In this document: positions 12,401 through 23,393 of the stretch, in pieces | Layout: every line of letters begins with the position of its first letter | How positions within the stretch are numbered: position 1 is the first letter of the stretch | Assembly: GCA_030248065.1 (NCBI GenBank) | Contig: JASAMV010008818.1 | Coordinates: 62,001 to 126,000, forward strand | Source of the DNA: Rhynchonema sp. JSB1_4 | Taxonomy: Eukaryota; Nematoda; Chromadorea; Monhysterida; Xyalidae | DNA length: 64,000 nt | Reading direction: 5' to 3' | Notes under the pieces: generated by a model | What the model was told of the DNA's origin: nothing | The model's input: only the letters and a program-made list of their open reading frames with translations | Database searches by the model: none | Program-made: the position numbers and the translations under genes

Positions 12401-15400
12401 CCAACCCAGATACACCGTTGGATATCCTTTAAGAGCTTCGTGTTTGGATCTTCTGAATGAACTTTAGTGATTGATTATTGATGCACCTGTTTGCAGGACA
12501 TCAAGTTCATGGGCTACACAATGCGCACCAAACGATATCACTACACTGAATGGGTGTCCTATGACGTGCAGCGTAGCGAGGTTGGTTTCCACTTTTCTTG
12601 AATCTATTAGGTGTGCGGCTAACTTTTTAATTAAAATCCCTGTAGTGAAGCTCGCAATATTGTCGTGAAGGTCTGTTCGGTTTCCAATCTGATCTCAAAT
12701 TCAAATTACTATTTTGCACCAATGATCACCCTCTGCTGGTGAGCAGATTTTCGTGCGGTCGGAGGAAAGTATTGCTTAGTTTTCTCATATTACTTTTTCT
12801 TGAAAAGCACTCAAGAAAGTGAATTTATTCGTAAGCCATTATACAAGTCTTTTGTTTGTTGCGCACTAGATCATCATCGATTCACTTCTACAAATGCCAC
12901 TTTCGTAACTCCTGTTCAATAAGTCTGCATACATACGGTATGTAGGTATATATAGCGAACAAAACTCTGGTTTCGATGAACACACAAACAACGGTGTAAA
13001 CTTTAATTGTACGAACCAAATTGGTTTCAATTCATCGCAGGCCAACTGGACGGACTTGGTTGCCCGTGAGCTGTACGATTTGCACGTAAAAAAAAAATAG
13101 GTTTTGTTGGTTTATTGTCAGGGTTAGTGGTATAAGCAAAGTCACAAACGGTACAACTAAAGAATGAAAGAAAGAGCACAGATTATATAGGTACAGAACA
13201 GGATGTTTGCGAAAGCCCCAATCGGGGGGAAAGGAAATCAGAACAATTAGATAATTAGCGACACAAAGTGGCGTGCCGCACACAAAGTCACCCCCAAAGT
13301 ATTGGCACATGGGGCAAACAATTCACTAGGAAATTACTAATGGCAGAAATTTCCTACACTCCCTACTTAACAGAAAGTAGCGAGAATACAGTTCAAGCAC
13401 AATTTCAACACTCCCACCGCGACTCAAAAATACTCATTTGAGGTTTCTAAGCTCAATAAAAATGTAATCGCAAAGGCTCAAATACAATTCCCTAGAATTT
13501 GCTAGAAAACATATCGGCCACCATATGTAATCATGATTCACAACATTCTAGTTCGCTTTTTCTCGGCCAATTTTGTGGGCTTCGACCCAATTGCGCCTCC
13601 ACGGCGACTTTTGCCCTCTCCTGGGGACTTGATGCGCCTTGCACGGCGACTTGTTGATTCGGCTGCTTCTTCGGCAGACCCGAATTTGCTGACGTGGCCA
13701 ACCGAGCGCGATGGATTGGATTGAGCGATTGAATCGATATGAGTGATGAGACGCCTTGAATCGGTGAACGGAGTTGCGAATTGTGATGCCTTGAACGGCA
13801 GAGTTTGACTGGGGAAATGTCCGAGCCCCAGGAGTTGACCGATGTGAAGATGCGGATGGCGAGACGACGTGACGCACATCGACCGAGTAGTCCGTTGCCG
13901 CGGTGGGGACCTGTCCCCGGCCAATTGCTCCTATCCTGGTGTACGGGATCACGTTTGCCGCGACTTTCGACCGTGGTTGCCTGTCGTGAGGACTTACTGC
14001 ACCGGGCGCCCTCTTGTGGGGCCTTTTGGCAGCAACAGCCTTTGGTTGCGGGCGGACGATTGGAGATGAGAGTCAGCGATGAATCCAAGGCCTGATGACG
14101 AGAACGGCTCTCGCGCAGGATAGATGCCAGATGAAGAAGAGAAAAATGTTCTGTTGTTTGTTGTTTAGGATTCATACAGTCGTCTCGTTGTATGTTTTGT
14201 AGGTTTATTGTCAGGGTTAGTAGTATAAGCAAAGTCACAAACGGTACAACTAAAGAATGAAAGAAAGAGCAAAGATTATATAGGTACAGAACAGGATGTT
14301 TGCGAAAGCCCCAATCGGGGGGAAAGGAAATCAGAACAATTAGATAATTAGCGACACAAAGTGGCGTGCCGCACACAAAGTCACCCCCAAAATATTGGCA
14401 CATGGGGCAAACAATTCACTAGGAAATTACTAATGGCAGAAATTTCCTACACTCCCTACTTAACAGAAAGTAGCGAGAATACAGTTCAAGCACAATTTCA
14501 ACACTCCCACCGCGACTCAAAAATACTCATTTGAGGTTTCTAAGCTCAATAAAAATGTAATCGCAAAGGCTCAAATACAATTCCCTAGAATTTGCTAGAA
14601 AACATATCGGCCACCATATGTAATCATGATTCACAACATTCTAGTTCGCTTTTTCTCGGCCAATTTTGTGGGCTTCGACCCAATTGCGCCTCCACGGCGA
14701 CTTTTGCCCTCTGCTGGGGACTTGATGCGCCTTGCACGGCGACTTGTTGATTCGGCTGCTTCTTCGGCAGACCCGAATTTGCTGACGTGGCCAACCGAGC
14801 GCGATGGATTGGATTGAGCGATTGAATCGATATGAGTGATGAGACGCCTTGAATCGGTGAACGGAGTTGCGAATTGTGATGCCTTGAACGGCAGAGTTTG
14901 ACTGGGGAAATGTCCGACCCCCAGGAGTTGACCGATGTGAAGATGCGGATGGCGAGACGACGTGACGCACATCGACCGAGTAGTCCGTTGCCGCGGTGGG
15001 GACCTGTCCCCGGCCAATTGCTCCTATCCTGGTGTACGGGATCACGTTTGCCGCGACTTTCGACCGTGGTTGCCTGTCGTGAGGACTTACTGCACCGGGC
15101 GCCCTCTTGTGGGGCCTTTTGGCAGCAACAGCCTTTGGTTGCGGGCGGACGATTGGAGATGAGAGTCAGCGATGAATCCAAGGCCTGATGACGAGAACGG
15201 CTCTCGCGCAGGATAGATGCCAGATGAAGAAGAGAAAAAGTTCTGTTATTTGTTGTTTAGGATTCATGCAGTCGTCTCGTTGTATGTTTTGTAGGTTTAT
15301 TGTCAGGGTTAGTGTTAAAGCAAAGTCACAAACGGTACAACTAAAGAATGAAAGAAAGAGCACAGATTATATAGGTACAGAACAGGATGTTTGCGAAAGC

Positions 15401-15930
15401 CCCAATCGGGGGGAAAGGAAATCAGAACAATTAGATAATTAGCGACACAAAGTGGCGTGCCGCACACAAAGTCACCCCCAAAGTATTGGCACATGGGGCA
15501 AACAATTCACTGGGAAATTACTAATGGCAGAAATTTCCTACACAAGTAGTCTACAAAAAAAAAAACCCCTTCTTTTCATTTTAAAAAAAAAAAAATTAGA
15601 CTTTTCATTGAAAAAACAGCACAGACTTTCTGCCAGGGAACCACACAGAGAAAAAAAAACAAAAGAAACAAAACCCCCGGAAAAAAAAAAAAAAAACCCA
15701 CAAAAAAAACCACCCCCAACCAAACCAACACACAAACACCAAAAAAAAAACAAAGAACAAAAAAACAGCAAAAAAAACAAAAGAGCTCATCTCCCACTAT
15801 TCATTTCTTTACTCACACCCCCCCCCCCCCCCCTCCTCCCCCTTTCTCGGGGGGGGAAAAAAAACCCCTACGCCGCGGGCGGAAACACCAACCGCGTCTA
15901 TAACTGCTCGGAGATAAGGTGGTTGCGCTT
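9447..15930 (+). CDS. Iduronate-2-sulfatase-like lysosomal sulfatase
   Basis: Exons: 9447-9665, 10150-10330, 10403-10491, 10672-10876, 11004-11037, 11152-11272, 11424-11550, 11619-11747, 11892-12028, about 12296-12416, 12497-12580 and 13041-13085, with a probable last exon near 15870-15930 (GGNTNRVYN). The protein opens with a signal peptide, then VADDLRP (metal-binding Asp34/Asp35), the formylglycine site C-G-A-S-R at about residue 77, [40 protein letters not shown] and QYPRPS, all blocks typical of iduronate-2-sulfatase. The family removes 2-sulfate from iduronate in heparan and dermatan sulfate in lysosomes. The site is CxAxR instead of the usual CxPxR, an accepted sulfatase variant. The intron 11038-11151 can only be closed in frame with a CG acceptor (CATCCG then GCATCG). 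The last intron is filled by a 1.09-kb tandem repeat, so the C-terminus may be altered. The exon near 12296 has an uncertain start. Confidence 0.85.
10332..11778 (+). promoter_or_regulatory. Motif cluster 2, sulfatase gene
   Basis: TGATGTTTCA at 11101-11110 and 11769-11778, TAATGTTTCA at 10332-10341 (starting one base into the donor GT) and 11577-11586, AGATGTTTCA at 10030. All are on the gene's strand and in introns. Confidence 0.6.
12029..12295 (+). other. Sulfatase intron, AT-rich
   Basis: AT-rich intron with repeated AAAAATTT-like strings at 12040-12110. No gene seen. Confidence 0.4.
13100..15541. repeat. Tandem repeat, 1093-bp unit, 2.2 copies
   Basis: Units 13100-14192 and 14193-15285 differ at only a few positions (for example CTCCTGG versus CTGCTGG), and a third unit breaks off at 15541. 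Each starts near GGTTTATTGTCAGGGTTAG and ends near CGTTGTATGTTTTGT. Minus-strand ORFs of 128-290 codons recur in each unit but lack recognisable domains. It may be tandem LTRs or a satellite-like duplication. It lies in the sulfatase's last intron, directly after the donor at 13086. Confidence 0.9.
15545..15870 (+). other. A/C-rich homopolymer tract of doubtful quality
   Basis: Long runs of A and C with almost no G or T, ending in C and G homopolymers. It follows the broken third tandem unit. This composition is unlike anything around it except 24930-25085 and may be an assembly or read artefact. An open frame across it (15452-16042) is a composition effect. Confidence 0.55.
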
Positions 15931-15965
15931 CCTATCGAAACATTTCATTGGTTGCAGCATAACAA

Positions 15966-16055
15966 CACCGAACCAATCAGCGTTGGGCTGGTTATACACG
16001 TACGTATATGTATGTACATACGCGACGTTGGCTCGACGCTGATTGGTTCGTTTTT
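15966..16055. repeat. Short inverted repeat
   Basis: CCGAACCAATCAGCG near 15968 is mirrored by CGCTGATTGGTTCG near 16038, with an alternating GTAC/ATGT core. A hairpin of about 15-bp arms. It may be the 3' end region of the sulfatase gene. Confidence 0.6.
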
Positions 16056-16247
16056 AGTGCCTCCTAAAGCTTGAAAATTTGATCCGATCAATTCGATTCG
16101 ATCACTAAGTTTGACGTTTTGAATGAATCTGGATACAGGTTCGTTCATTGAAATTCCTGTCTTGGTGGATGTCCTTGGCTTAGATGCATCTGCATACTTA
16201 TAGCACGTGCTATGCCACAACACATGACATCCATAAAGGCAAACGTG

Positions 16248-18097
16248 CTATACCTGGACACTGACGAGCCCGATGGTGCCGAGCTCGTCGAGGGCCCGTT
16301 GTCGATTCAGAAAATGCTCGTCAGTGATGTTGAACTGAAGTCGGCGTGCGGGGCGCGAGCGGCTGATTGTCAACCTGAATGAAACATCAATATGTATGAT
16401 ACAGTATACTAAAATAATATCAGTTTGCACTCTGCTTTTTTGCGTCGAACTTGCTAAATGGTAACGAAATGCACGTTACAAGGGCCTGATCGGTCACATA
16501 GTGATCACTGTGCCCCGCAAAAAAAACAGGGATTGCGAGCCAAAGTGAATATCACAATCAGCGGTTTTTATTGCGTCGAAGATGACTATAATGAGAGTGG
16601 TTACTATTAAGAAGGTATTTTGGACACCTACCATTCCGATATGATTTCAGTGAAGTCCGGACACGGTACGTGAAACATCACAGCGAGCGTGAGTGTCTGC
16701 AATGTGGTACAGCGCCTCGGCGCCTCAACAATCCATCCGGAGACTTTGCGCGGCGGAATGATAGTGAACAGGAACAGGGTCAGATGTTCAACGCGTTCGA
16801 GCACTTCGACGCGAATCTGCGGCCAGAAATTCAATCTCGGGTCGGTGGCGTAGTGCAGCCCGGTGACGACCAACTCCAATTGACTGATGATGCCCTGGCC
16901 ACCATCGGCCATCGAGTTGACCACAGCGGCCCAATCGTGGTCGGGCTCGTCGGTGGTGTTGCCGATGTAGTTGGCCATTCGCAGATGCAACGCCGTCAGA
17001 TGTCGGCAGTGCGACAGACACGCGAACAACTGTCGCGCTGTCGGGTCGGGGCTGTCGCATTGCTGCAACGACATGGCCAGCCTCCTCAATTGGCCGCATT
17101 TGGCCACCGCTCGTAGCAGCTTGCCACCGAATCGTGTGAATTGACTCAGTTCACCCATTGTTGGCAGCACTTTGATCGATTGCAGAGTGGACGAGTATTT
17201 GTCAATAAGTTGGGCGTAGGCGCCGATGCTGAATCGATTCGACGTCAGATGGTGATCGCGAACGAGCATCACTCGTTGTTCGTCGACCGAAAATAATAAA
17301 CGAAATTTTCAATCTGTTTTCGAAAGGTACCACGTTTTTTCACGTCTTCCGCGTGTTTGTGCCAGTGTCCCGGCTGTGTACCTGAATCAAAAAATATCCC
17401 AATAAACCAAACAGACCTCGAGCGATCGTAATGGCCCAATCCAATACGCACCGATCACGTTCAACAACGACTGTTCGCTGAGCGACATGAACACGTTCAA
17501 TGACAGACGGCGAACGTTGCGAACGCGCGGCAGAATGAATCGCAGTCCGTCCATCGTGGACGGATAGCGAATGCGATTGCTGTGTTTCTTCGAACCGTGT
17601 CGCAATCGCTGCTGTTGCTGTTGTCGTTGCGTGACAATCACGTGTCGAGCGATGGCGATCACGCACGCGAACAGTGCGACCAACGATGAACAGACGAGGA
17701 ACGTGGTTGAGGTGGCTGAGGGTGACGCGTCCACACGTAAACACATGGCGATTAGGCCGATTGTTAGTGACAGGGTCCAGATGAAAACGGACGGTAGTTG
17801 ACGCCCGCCACCCAGTACGACCAATCGTGACGACTTGGACGACCAACTGTTTGTGAAATGTTGGTCGTCATTGACGTGCAACTCCAACGATCGATTATTA
17901 CTGCCATCGTCGCTCGTGTCCACGTCGTCCCAGCACAGTTTGTTGATGGTCAGAGAATGGATGTTAGACCACGCGGCACTCTCATCCACCAATGCCAGGC
18001 CGTGTCGGTCAACGAGACGGAATCGCAGTTTGTCACGAATCGAAACGCGCGACAGAATGGCGCATTTCAGTTCGACAGGCAGATTTGAGAAGTTCAT
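16248..18097 (-). CDS. F-box protein with two predicted membrane helices
   Basis: Exons 17417-18097, 16632-17287 and 16248-16374 give about 487 residues. Residues 1-45 (FSNLPVELKCAILSRVSI..KLRFRLV) fit an F-box, the Skp1-binding module of SCF ubiquitin ligases. The same exon then has two hydrophobic segments, around residues 103-124 (PSVFIWTLSLTIGLIAMCL) and 130-155 (FLVCSSLVALFACVIAIA), followed by a basic Gln-rich stretch. The second exon reads as irregular leucine-rich repeats (LRRLAMSL, LTALHLRM, LQTLTLAV), a likely substrate-binding part. Exon 1 to exon 2 can only be joined in frame with a CG acceptor (TTTTCG then GTCGAC, 17287/17288), as an in-frame TGA blocks upstream AGs. One exact TGATGTTTCA is coding (16672-16681) and another lies just upstream of the last acceptor (16380-16389). 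The stop follows SVQV. Confidence 0.7.
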
Positions 18098-18493
18098 GTT
18101 CTTTTCATGTGGTTATTTGGCGTTTTTTACAATAAATGCGCGAAACTTGAGCGCTGGCAAAGCAGCAAGCCGCGCCGCGCCGCTAGCTGAAACATTTGCT
18201 GCTGTTGGGCTGCTTGTACTCAGAAGGATTCTGCACCGCCTCTAGCTGGGTGTTCTGGCTGCTTTTGCTTGGCTGCTGCGCGGGGCAACGTAGCATGTAT
18301 GCGAACAGACCTCCCAGAAACATTGCTAGACAGTACCTATGTACATACCACAATGGGAACGTGCATGCCGGGCGTATTGGCTCAAGTGCCATCGCTGTTA
18401 CCGTGCTTCAAAGGTAAAAATCCAATATCCGGGATTGCTGGATACCAGATTGATCACCAGAATGTTCTCAGTACTCTGCTTTTGTTTGAGCAA

Positions 18494-18676
18494 ATATACT
18501 CTGGCAATTCTTTTGGGAGAAACTTTTCAACCGCGTTGCCTGATCCGTAAAGCACGTTATGCGTGCACTGGCTACAGAAGTCACGTGACCGCTATAGCCA
18601 GTGCACGCATCATGCGCTTTACGGATCAGGCAACGCGGTTGAAAAGTTTCTCCCAAAAGAATTGTCGGAGTATATG
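18494..18676. mobile_element. Foldback MITE with about 81-bp arms
   Basis: Arms 18494-18574 and 18594-18676 are reverse complements with few mismatches around a short centre containing TCACGTGA. The ends read TATACTC...GAGTATA, and the flanking TA suggests a TA target. No coding capacity. Located 5' of the F-box gene. Confidence 0.85.
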
Positions 18677-18679
18677 TAT

Positions 18680-19075
18680 GTTGTGTTCAGCACCTTCGTT
18701 CTCATATGTACAGTATGTACTTCAGCTTTTACCGTACCGTGCCGTATCTGTTTTCCACTTTCTTTATTGACTACATGAAACCTGGGATCCCACAACAAAC
18801 CGAATAATGGAACTCTGTAAACTTGTTCATGAAGTTTGTTGGATAGGTACGAGATATACTGAATAAATACTTTATTAAACCCCCACACTGTTGTTCACAT
18901 CACACAACGAACATCCCACCCCCACTTGAGATTATTGCGCACAGATTTCTTATATTGTATTGATACATGCACATTACAATGCAAAAATAAAATATGAAAT
19001 ATCAGTGGTATTGTAGCCGCAGAATATAATATATGCGCCAAGCACTGTCATCTATGAATACAACCTCACAGTACA
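18680..19075. other. Intergenic, no gene seen
   Basis: AT-rich sequence between the foldback element and the PPxY gene. A plus-strand AATAAA near 18858 is unassigned. Confidence 0.4.
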
Positions 19076-19079
19076 AAAG

Positions 19080-20720
19080 TCACAAACTACTGTATGGTGG
19101 TGGGGGCCCGGGCGGTTCAGGTGGTGACAAAGCAGAATGATGTTGTTTCGGGTTTGACACCTTCTTTCGTCGAGGCGGAGGGCCGGGTTTCGGAATCGCA
19201 CCAGAGCGACCCTCCTGCAAATGCATGCGAAGTCGATTCTTTTTCCAGTGACAATTTAAACCCCTCAAGATCGGCACCCGATCTGCTGTTAATCTCGTAA
19301 CTTCCATTTCCTGTGGAAGATATACATACATACGATGCGCTGCGGTGTGTGCATGCTCTGTAGTAACCAAAACCTGGTCCCCGATCATGTCAAGAAACCA
19401 TCAGCACGAAGAAAAGGACTATCAGCACATTTTTTGTCGTCTCTCCGGACTGAAAAAACAGCAAAATACTACCTTGATGAAACGGGTAGGGACCGAATCA
19501 TATTTTCGTTCTTCATCATCTTCCAACGGATTGATCTGTGCTGCTGCGGGCAACTGCTGCGGCACCCTTTGGCCAACAGCTGTGTTCGCTGTCAACTTTG
19601 TATGAGGAACGATTGGTTTTGGGGGTTGCGGAGGTCGGTAAGGTGGCGGTGGGGCCCCGCCAGCAGATTGTTGCTGAAATATGCCTTTGACAGGACGATG
19701 TGTAGAATATGTTTATGGATATTTTGAGCGTCAGGCAAACAAAAATATAAAATTTTTTTTGTAAAATACAAAAATATTTTATAATTTTATAAAATACAAA
19801 AATATTTTATAATTTTATAAAATACAAAAATATTTTGTAAACACCGAAGTCAAAGTTGATAAGACGAGGGACGTGTAGTTTTGAGGTTGCACGACCATCT
19901 GGTGCATTCGCACTGACGATGACCCGGTTTAGGCGGACACGGGCAGCCAAAAACCAGTTGATGTTCCATTCACAGAACATGATGAATCGCCGATAGTTAA
20001 AGTCGAATTTGTTCTTTGTGTTTTGTGGTTCACCTTTATCGAATACAATTCAGAATACGGCGGTGGTGGAGATTCGTCTTTTTCCGTGGGTGTCTGACGT
20101 ACTTGACTGTGCTAAATTAATGTTATCATTCATGAACATATAGTTAGAACACGCGGTTTATTGATAATAATCGGCTAACGGATATAATAAACTGATAAAA
20201 ATCGTTCTTTCCTTGGTCGAGTCTTGTCCTGAATGACCCTGTGACGTCACATGTGTTTTTCGGTTCCTGACCTCCTCCTCCGGGTCAGAGAATTGTGGGT
20301 TGAAATCCTGAAAAGTCAAATGTATTTGCAATGTGTTTGTGCAAAAAACCTGACCACAGAATATGGCTTGGTACAACAGTAAAATGAAGGTAGAACAAAA
20401 TCCAATGTTTAACCTCGACGTCGGAATCAGAACTGTCAATAAACGCCATTCTGCTGTCTGGGATCTTGGATGCCGCGTTCTTGAAAAGTTTGACGATTTG
20501 ATTTCAATTACATTGGAGTGGAATAAGTGTGTTCACAGGTGCAGTGATCAGCAAATACAACATTTTTGAATAAACGGTACCAATTGAAAATTCAATGGCC
20601 CTTCCCTTCCACAGCCGGAATGGAACTAACATTATTCTTGTTTTTTGGCACGCCCGCAGAGCTGCCAAACTCCACAAACAGCAGCAGCAGCAGCAGAAGT
20701 ATCGTAATTGACGTAGACAT
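19080..20720 (-). CDS. Signal-peptide membrane protein with PPxY motifs
   Basis: The first exon (from ATG at 20720) encodes MSTSITILLLLLLLFVEFG, a strong signal peptide. A later exon near 20340-20430 contains a hydrophobic helix (STFILLLYQAIF), then an acidic piece DFNPQFSDPEEE (about 20265-20310). Three further pieces each carry a WW-domain ligand: PPPPYSEL (near 20070), PPPPYRPP (near 19660) and PPPPYSSL at the C-terminus (stop 19080-19082). This layout, a short lumenal part, one helix and a Pro-rich tail with several PPxY motifs, resembles adaptors that recruit NEDD4-type ubiquitin ligases (WBP1/VOPP1-like). Exon borders are tentative and no orthologue is claimed. Confidence 0.45.
19735..19845. 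repeat. AT-rich tandem repeat
   Basis: About 29-bp units built from AAAATACAAAAATATTTT, three copies, in an intron of the PPxY gene. Confidence 0.85.
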
Positions 20721-20811
20721 TTGAACCCTTTCTGCACTGATGTTCCGTAGAAAAATATATCGTGCGAGTGAATAGTGACCAATTGATTGATATTAGTTCG
20801 GGCATCATTAT

Positions 20812-22637
20812 TCATCTGCTCTTAGTCATTCCCCGCTGCTCAGTCTGTTGTAGAATGCGATCGACGACCGGCGTCATCTGTGCGCCACACGCATTCGCTC
20901 GCCAATGATCGAATCGAATGGGCGATCGATTGAGTTGATGGGTGATCGCACCCGAACGAATCGATTCGCACAATCGCGTCAGACCGATCTGCTCCTGCAA
21001 TCGCGCTGACGCATTCGATATCGAGTTGCATTATCAACCTTGAACTCAAGCACTACGGTTGGACAAACGCTACACTCGGGCAAGGGTGCTGTTGTTTGGA
21101 CCGCATTTTACGATTGGGATAGTGCTAGAAGACTAATTTCAATCAGCGTAAAACAATTTCGAATAGTAATCAATTCACACCGTTTTGATCCTGATCTCGT
21201 AATATCCGAGCCATTGCAAGTAGCGGCGGTAAGCGGCCGGGTTGCGTTCGAGATAGACGACATGATCGACCAGCTGTCGTAGGCTACCGTAATCGTCGAC
21301 GTCCAGCCACGACGAGTCGTTGGTATACGGTAGTGTGTGCACGTAGTTGGCAGCGCCGTACACAATTGGCACCATGCCAGCAGCCAACACCAACGAAAAC
21401 TTTTCCGTGACGTAGTCGCGACAGTGGCTGTTCTCGAAGGACAACGCAAATTTGTATCTGCTGCCCAACCACTGGTAGCATTTGACCACGTTGCGATGCG
21501 CGCATTTGTGCTCGCCGCACGAACCTGTGAAACATCAGACAGAACGTTGTTGACAATATTGAAACATTAATCAATCGACCTACCATATTTGTGGAACGTG
21601 ATGTTTCGCTGTCGTGCTAATGTTTCAATTTCTCGCACAACCATTTCGCGTTGGTTCGGCGTCTTGCAATGACTGGCCAGCCAGACCACGCCCGACCGTT
21701 GTTGATCGGCAAATTCAATTGCTAGGTTACTGTAATGGAGGGGTTACTGTAATGCAGGGTTACTGTAATGGTGGGTTACTGTAATGGTGGGTTACTGTAA
21801 CGTTGCGTTAAGGTGCCTGTGTCGTGAACTGCGTGGCACAGCGTACGCGTAGGGCGACGGAAATTCGGAGTCACGCTGATACGATATCACACCGTCGAAT
21901 CGCATTGAATTGAGCAACTCAATTGAGTAATCTGAAGAGAAGCAAAACAGAGATGCTGTATCGGTATTCGGAGCCTGTTTGGCATCCGTGTTTGAGTGAA
22001 TTCACCATAAACCGACCATTATTCACGGGCGATTCCATCATATAAACTAGCCACGGCTGCAATCGTCGTCGTTTAGGGGGCAAACTGACAGAATTCAGAT
22101 CCTGTGATGTTTCAATAACATAGTTCATATTGACAAAAAACAAGTCTATGACAATAGCGACTTGCCGGCCTTCGCGCGTGGACTATAATGGCATCCGCTG
22201 TATACAGCGCTCGAGTTTTATTCGTTTCCAGATGACACCATGCTGGCAGAGGGACTCCTGAAACGACTTGTAGGTTGACGGTTAGATTCGGCTTGTGATA
22301 AATATGGTTGGTTAACAATTGAAAAATGGCAGCAGAATTTTATCGCGAGCTTTTCCTCAACCCTTTTGGCCCTGTGCCAGCCGCCCCCCTCACCGAATCT
22401 TTTGCGAGTCATCGGCCGTCCGTAGTAGTTGGTCCAGAAGGCGATCGTTACATTTGGCTTCACAAATGATGTTTCATTCGCATCAGCATTGATGTTGCGT
22501 GCTAGCAGAATGCTTTTCATTTTCGAGCTTGATATTGTGCTTTGTCTGGCACAGTAAAGCATCAGCAGATATGTACTGATGAGTGTTGGCACACCAGTGG
22601 CGACTATGCATCGTGGCAATTTTAATTTGTTCTCCAT
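20812..22637 (-). CDS. Alpha-1,3-fucosyltransferase
   Basis: Exons 22394-22637, 22142-22257, 22017-22101, about 21802-21931, 21584-21729, 21181-21524 and 20812-20994. A short cytosolic tail and one signal-anchor helix (about residues 13-33) make it a type II Golgi protein. The catalytic region has TADAIIVHAR, PWLVYMMESP, YQRDSEFP and the family hallmark YKFALSFENSHCRDYVTEKF followed by GMVPIVYG. The enzyme moves fucose from GDP-fucose to GlcNAc on glycans. The last exon (LTRLCESI ... HWRANACG) supplies the expected C-terminal cysteines. The intron at 21525-21583 is 59 bases long and holds two near-copies of the recurrent 10-mer, one ending 3 bases before the acceptor. Another intron contains a minisatellite. 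Met 22637 was chosen as nearest to the membrane anchor. An in-frame upstream Met is possible. Confidence 0.88.
21528..22476. promoter_or_regulatory. Motif cluster 3, fucosyltransferase gene
   Basis: Exact at 21528-21537 (-), 22105-22114 (+) and 22467-22476 (+). TAATGTTTCA at 21560 (-) and 21618 (+). Two copies are coding, the others intronic next to acceptors. Confidence 0.6.
21722..21806. repeat. Minisatellite, GGTTACTGTAATG units
   Basis: Four to five units of about 18 bp in an intron of the fucosyltransferase gene. Confidence 0.85.
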
Positions 22638-22769
22638 GCTGACATTGAGAAGTGGAACAGGAACACTAAGAAAGCCAATAAGCCTAGTTTGAGAAAGTAG
22701 CGTCATCATTGGTGAACAGACTGCACAACGGAGTGATTGTGCTGTTTCCTTTTTGCATACCGGCATTGT

Positions 22770-23390
22770 TTTCCAAACTTTTTTTGCAGTTCTTTTGTTC
22801 TCACAAACTCCGTGCTTCCATGTGCATTCGGGGTGTCACAATGACGCACTTACTGTATGTACGTATGCCCAACAATGCAAGCGCATGACCATTGACTTTA
22901 ACCGTTTGGGTTGACGCCAGACGGAAATAGAAAGTTAGAAACTATACATACGTGACTCATTCGCAACTGGGTTGTTTGCGTTTGTTCGAAGGGACGTTAG
23001 CTGAAAAAAAGTGAAAACTATGTATAGGTATACGTGTGTGTAAATATAGGGTAACAGGTGGCGAAAGTAGGCAATCCAAAATATTGGAACCGATGTGCAA
23101 ACGCACTTCGCTGAAATGAAGTCAGAAATTGCTGTGTTGCATTGCATGCAGCTACAGATGTTGGTGGGTGACAGTACTTACAGTATCTTGTAGTGTGTCA
23201 CAACAGAAAAGCGCCACAAGCTACTACTTTATTGCCGGCTTACTGTCCTTACGATTATTTATAAGCACTCTGAGTTCTCCTGTGTGTGACTGACGATACC
23301 TCTGAATTGGTACAATTTAACTGAAGAAAGGTACATACTGTAAGTATACGTTATGCTCAGGCATGAGGGCCCAACACGTGGCTGGCTAGT
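22770..23390. other. Intergenic, no gene seen
   Basis: Upstream of the fucosyltransferase. Short open frames only and no recognisable domain. Confidence 0.4.
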
Positions 23391-23393
23391 GTT

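Noticed and set aside
13100..15541. Tandem repeat as a CRISPR-like or viral array
   Set aside because: Units are 1.09 kb, contiguous and nearly identical, without spacers, and the organism is eukaryotic.
15452..16042. A long plus-strand open frame rich in Lys, Pro and Thr
   Set aside because: It is produced by the A/C-only tract and has no protein-like features.
16672..16681. This exact motif copy as an intronic element
   Set aside because: It lies inside the F-box protein's coding exon (VMFHV), so motif copies are not purely intronic.
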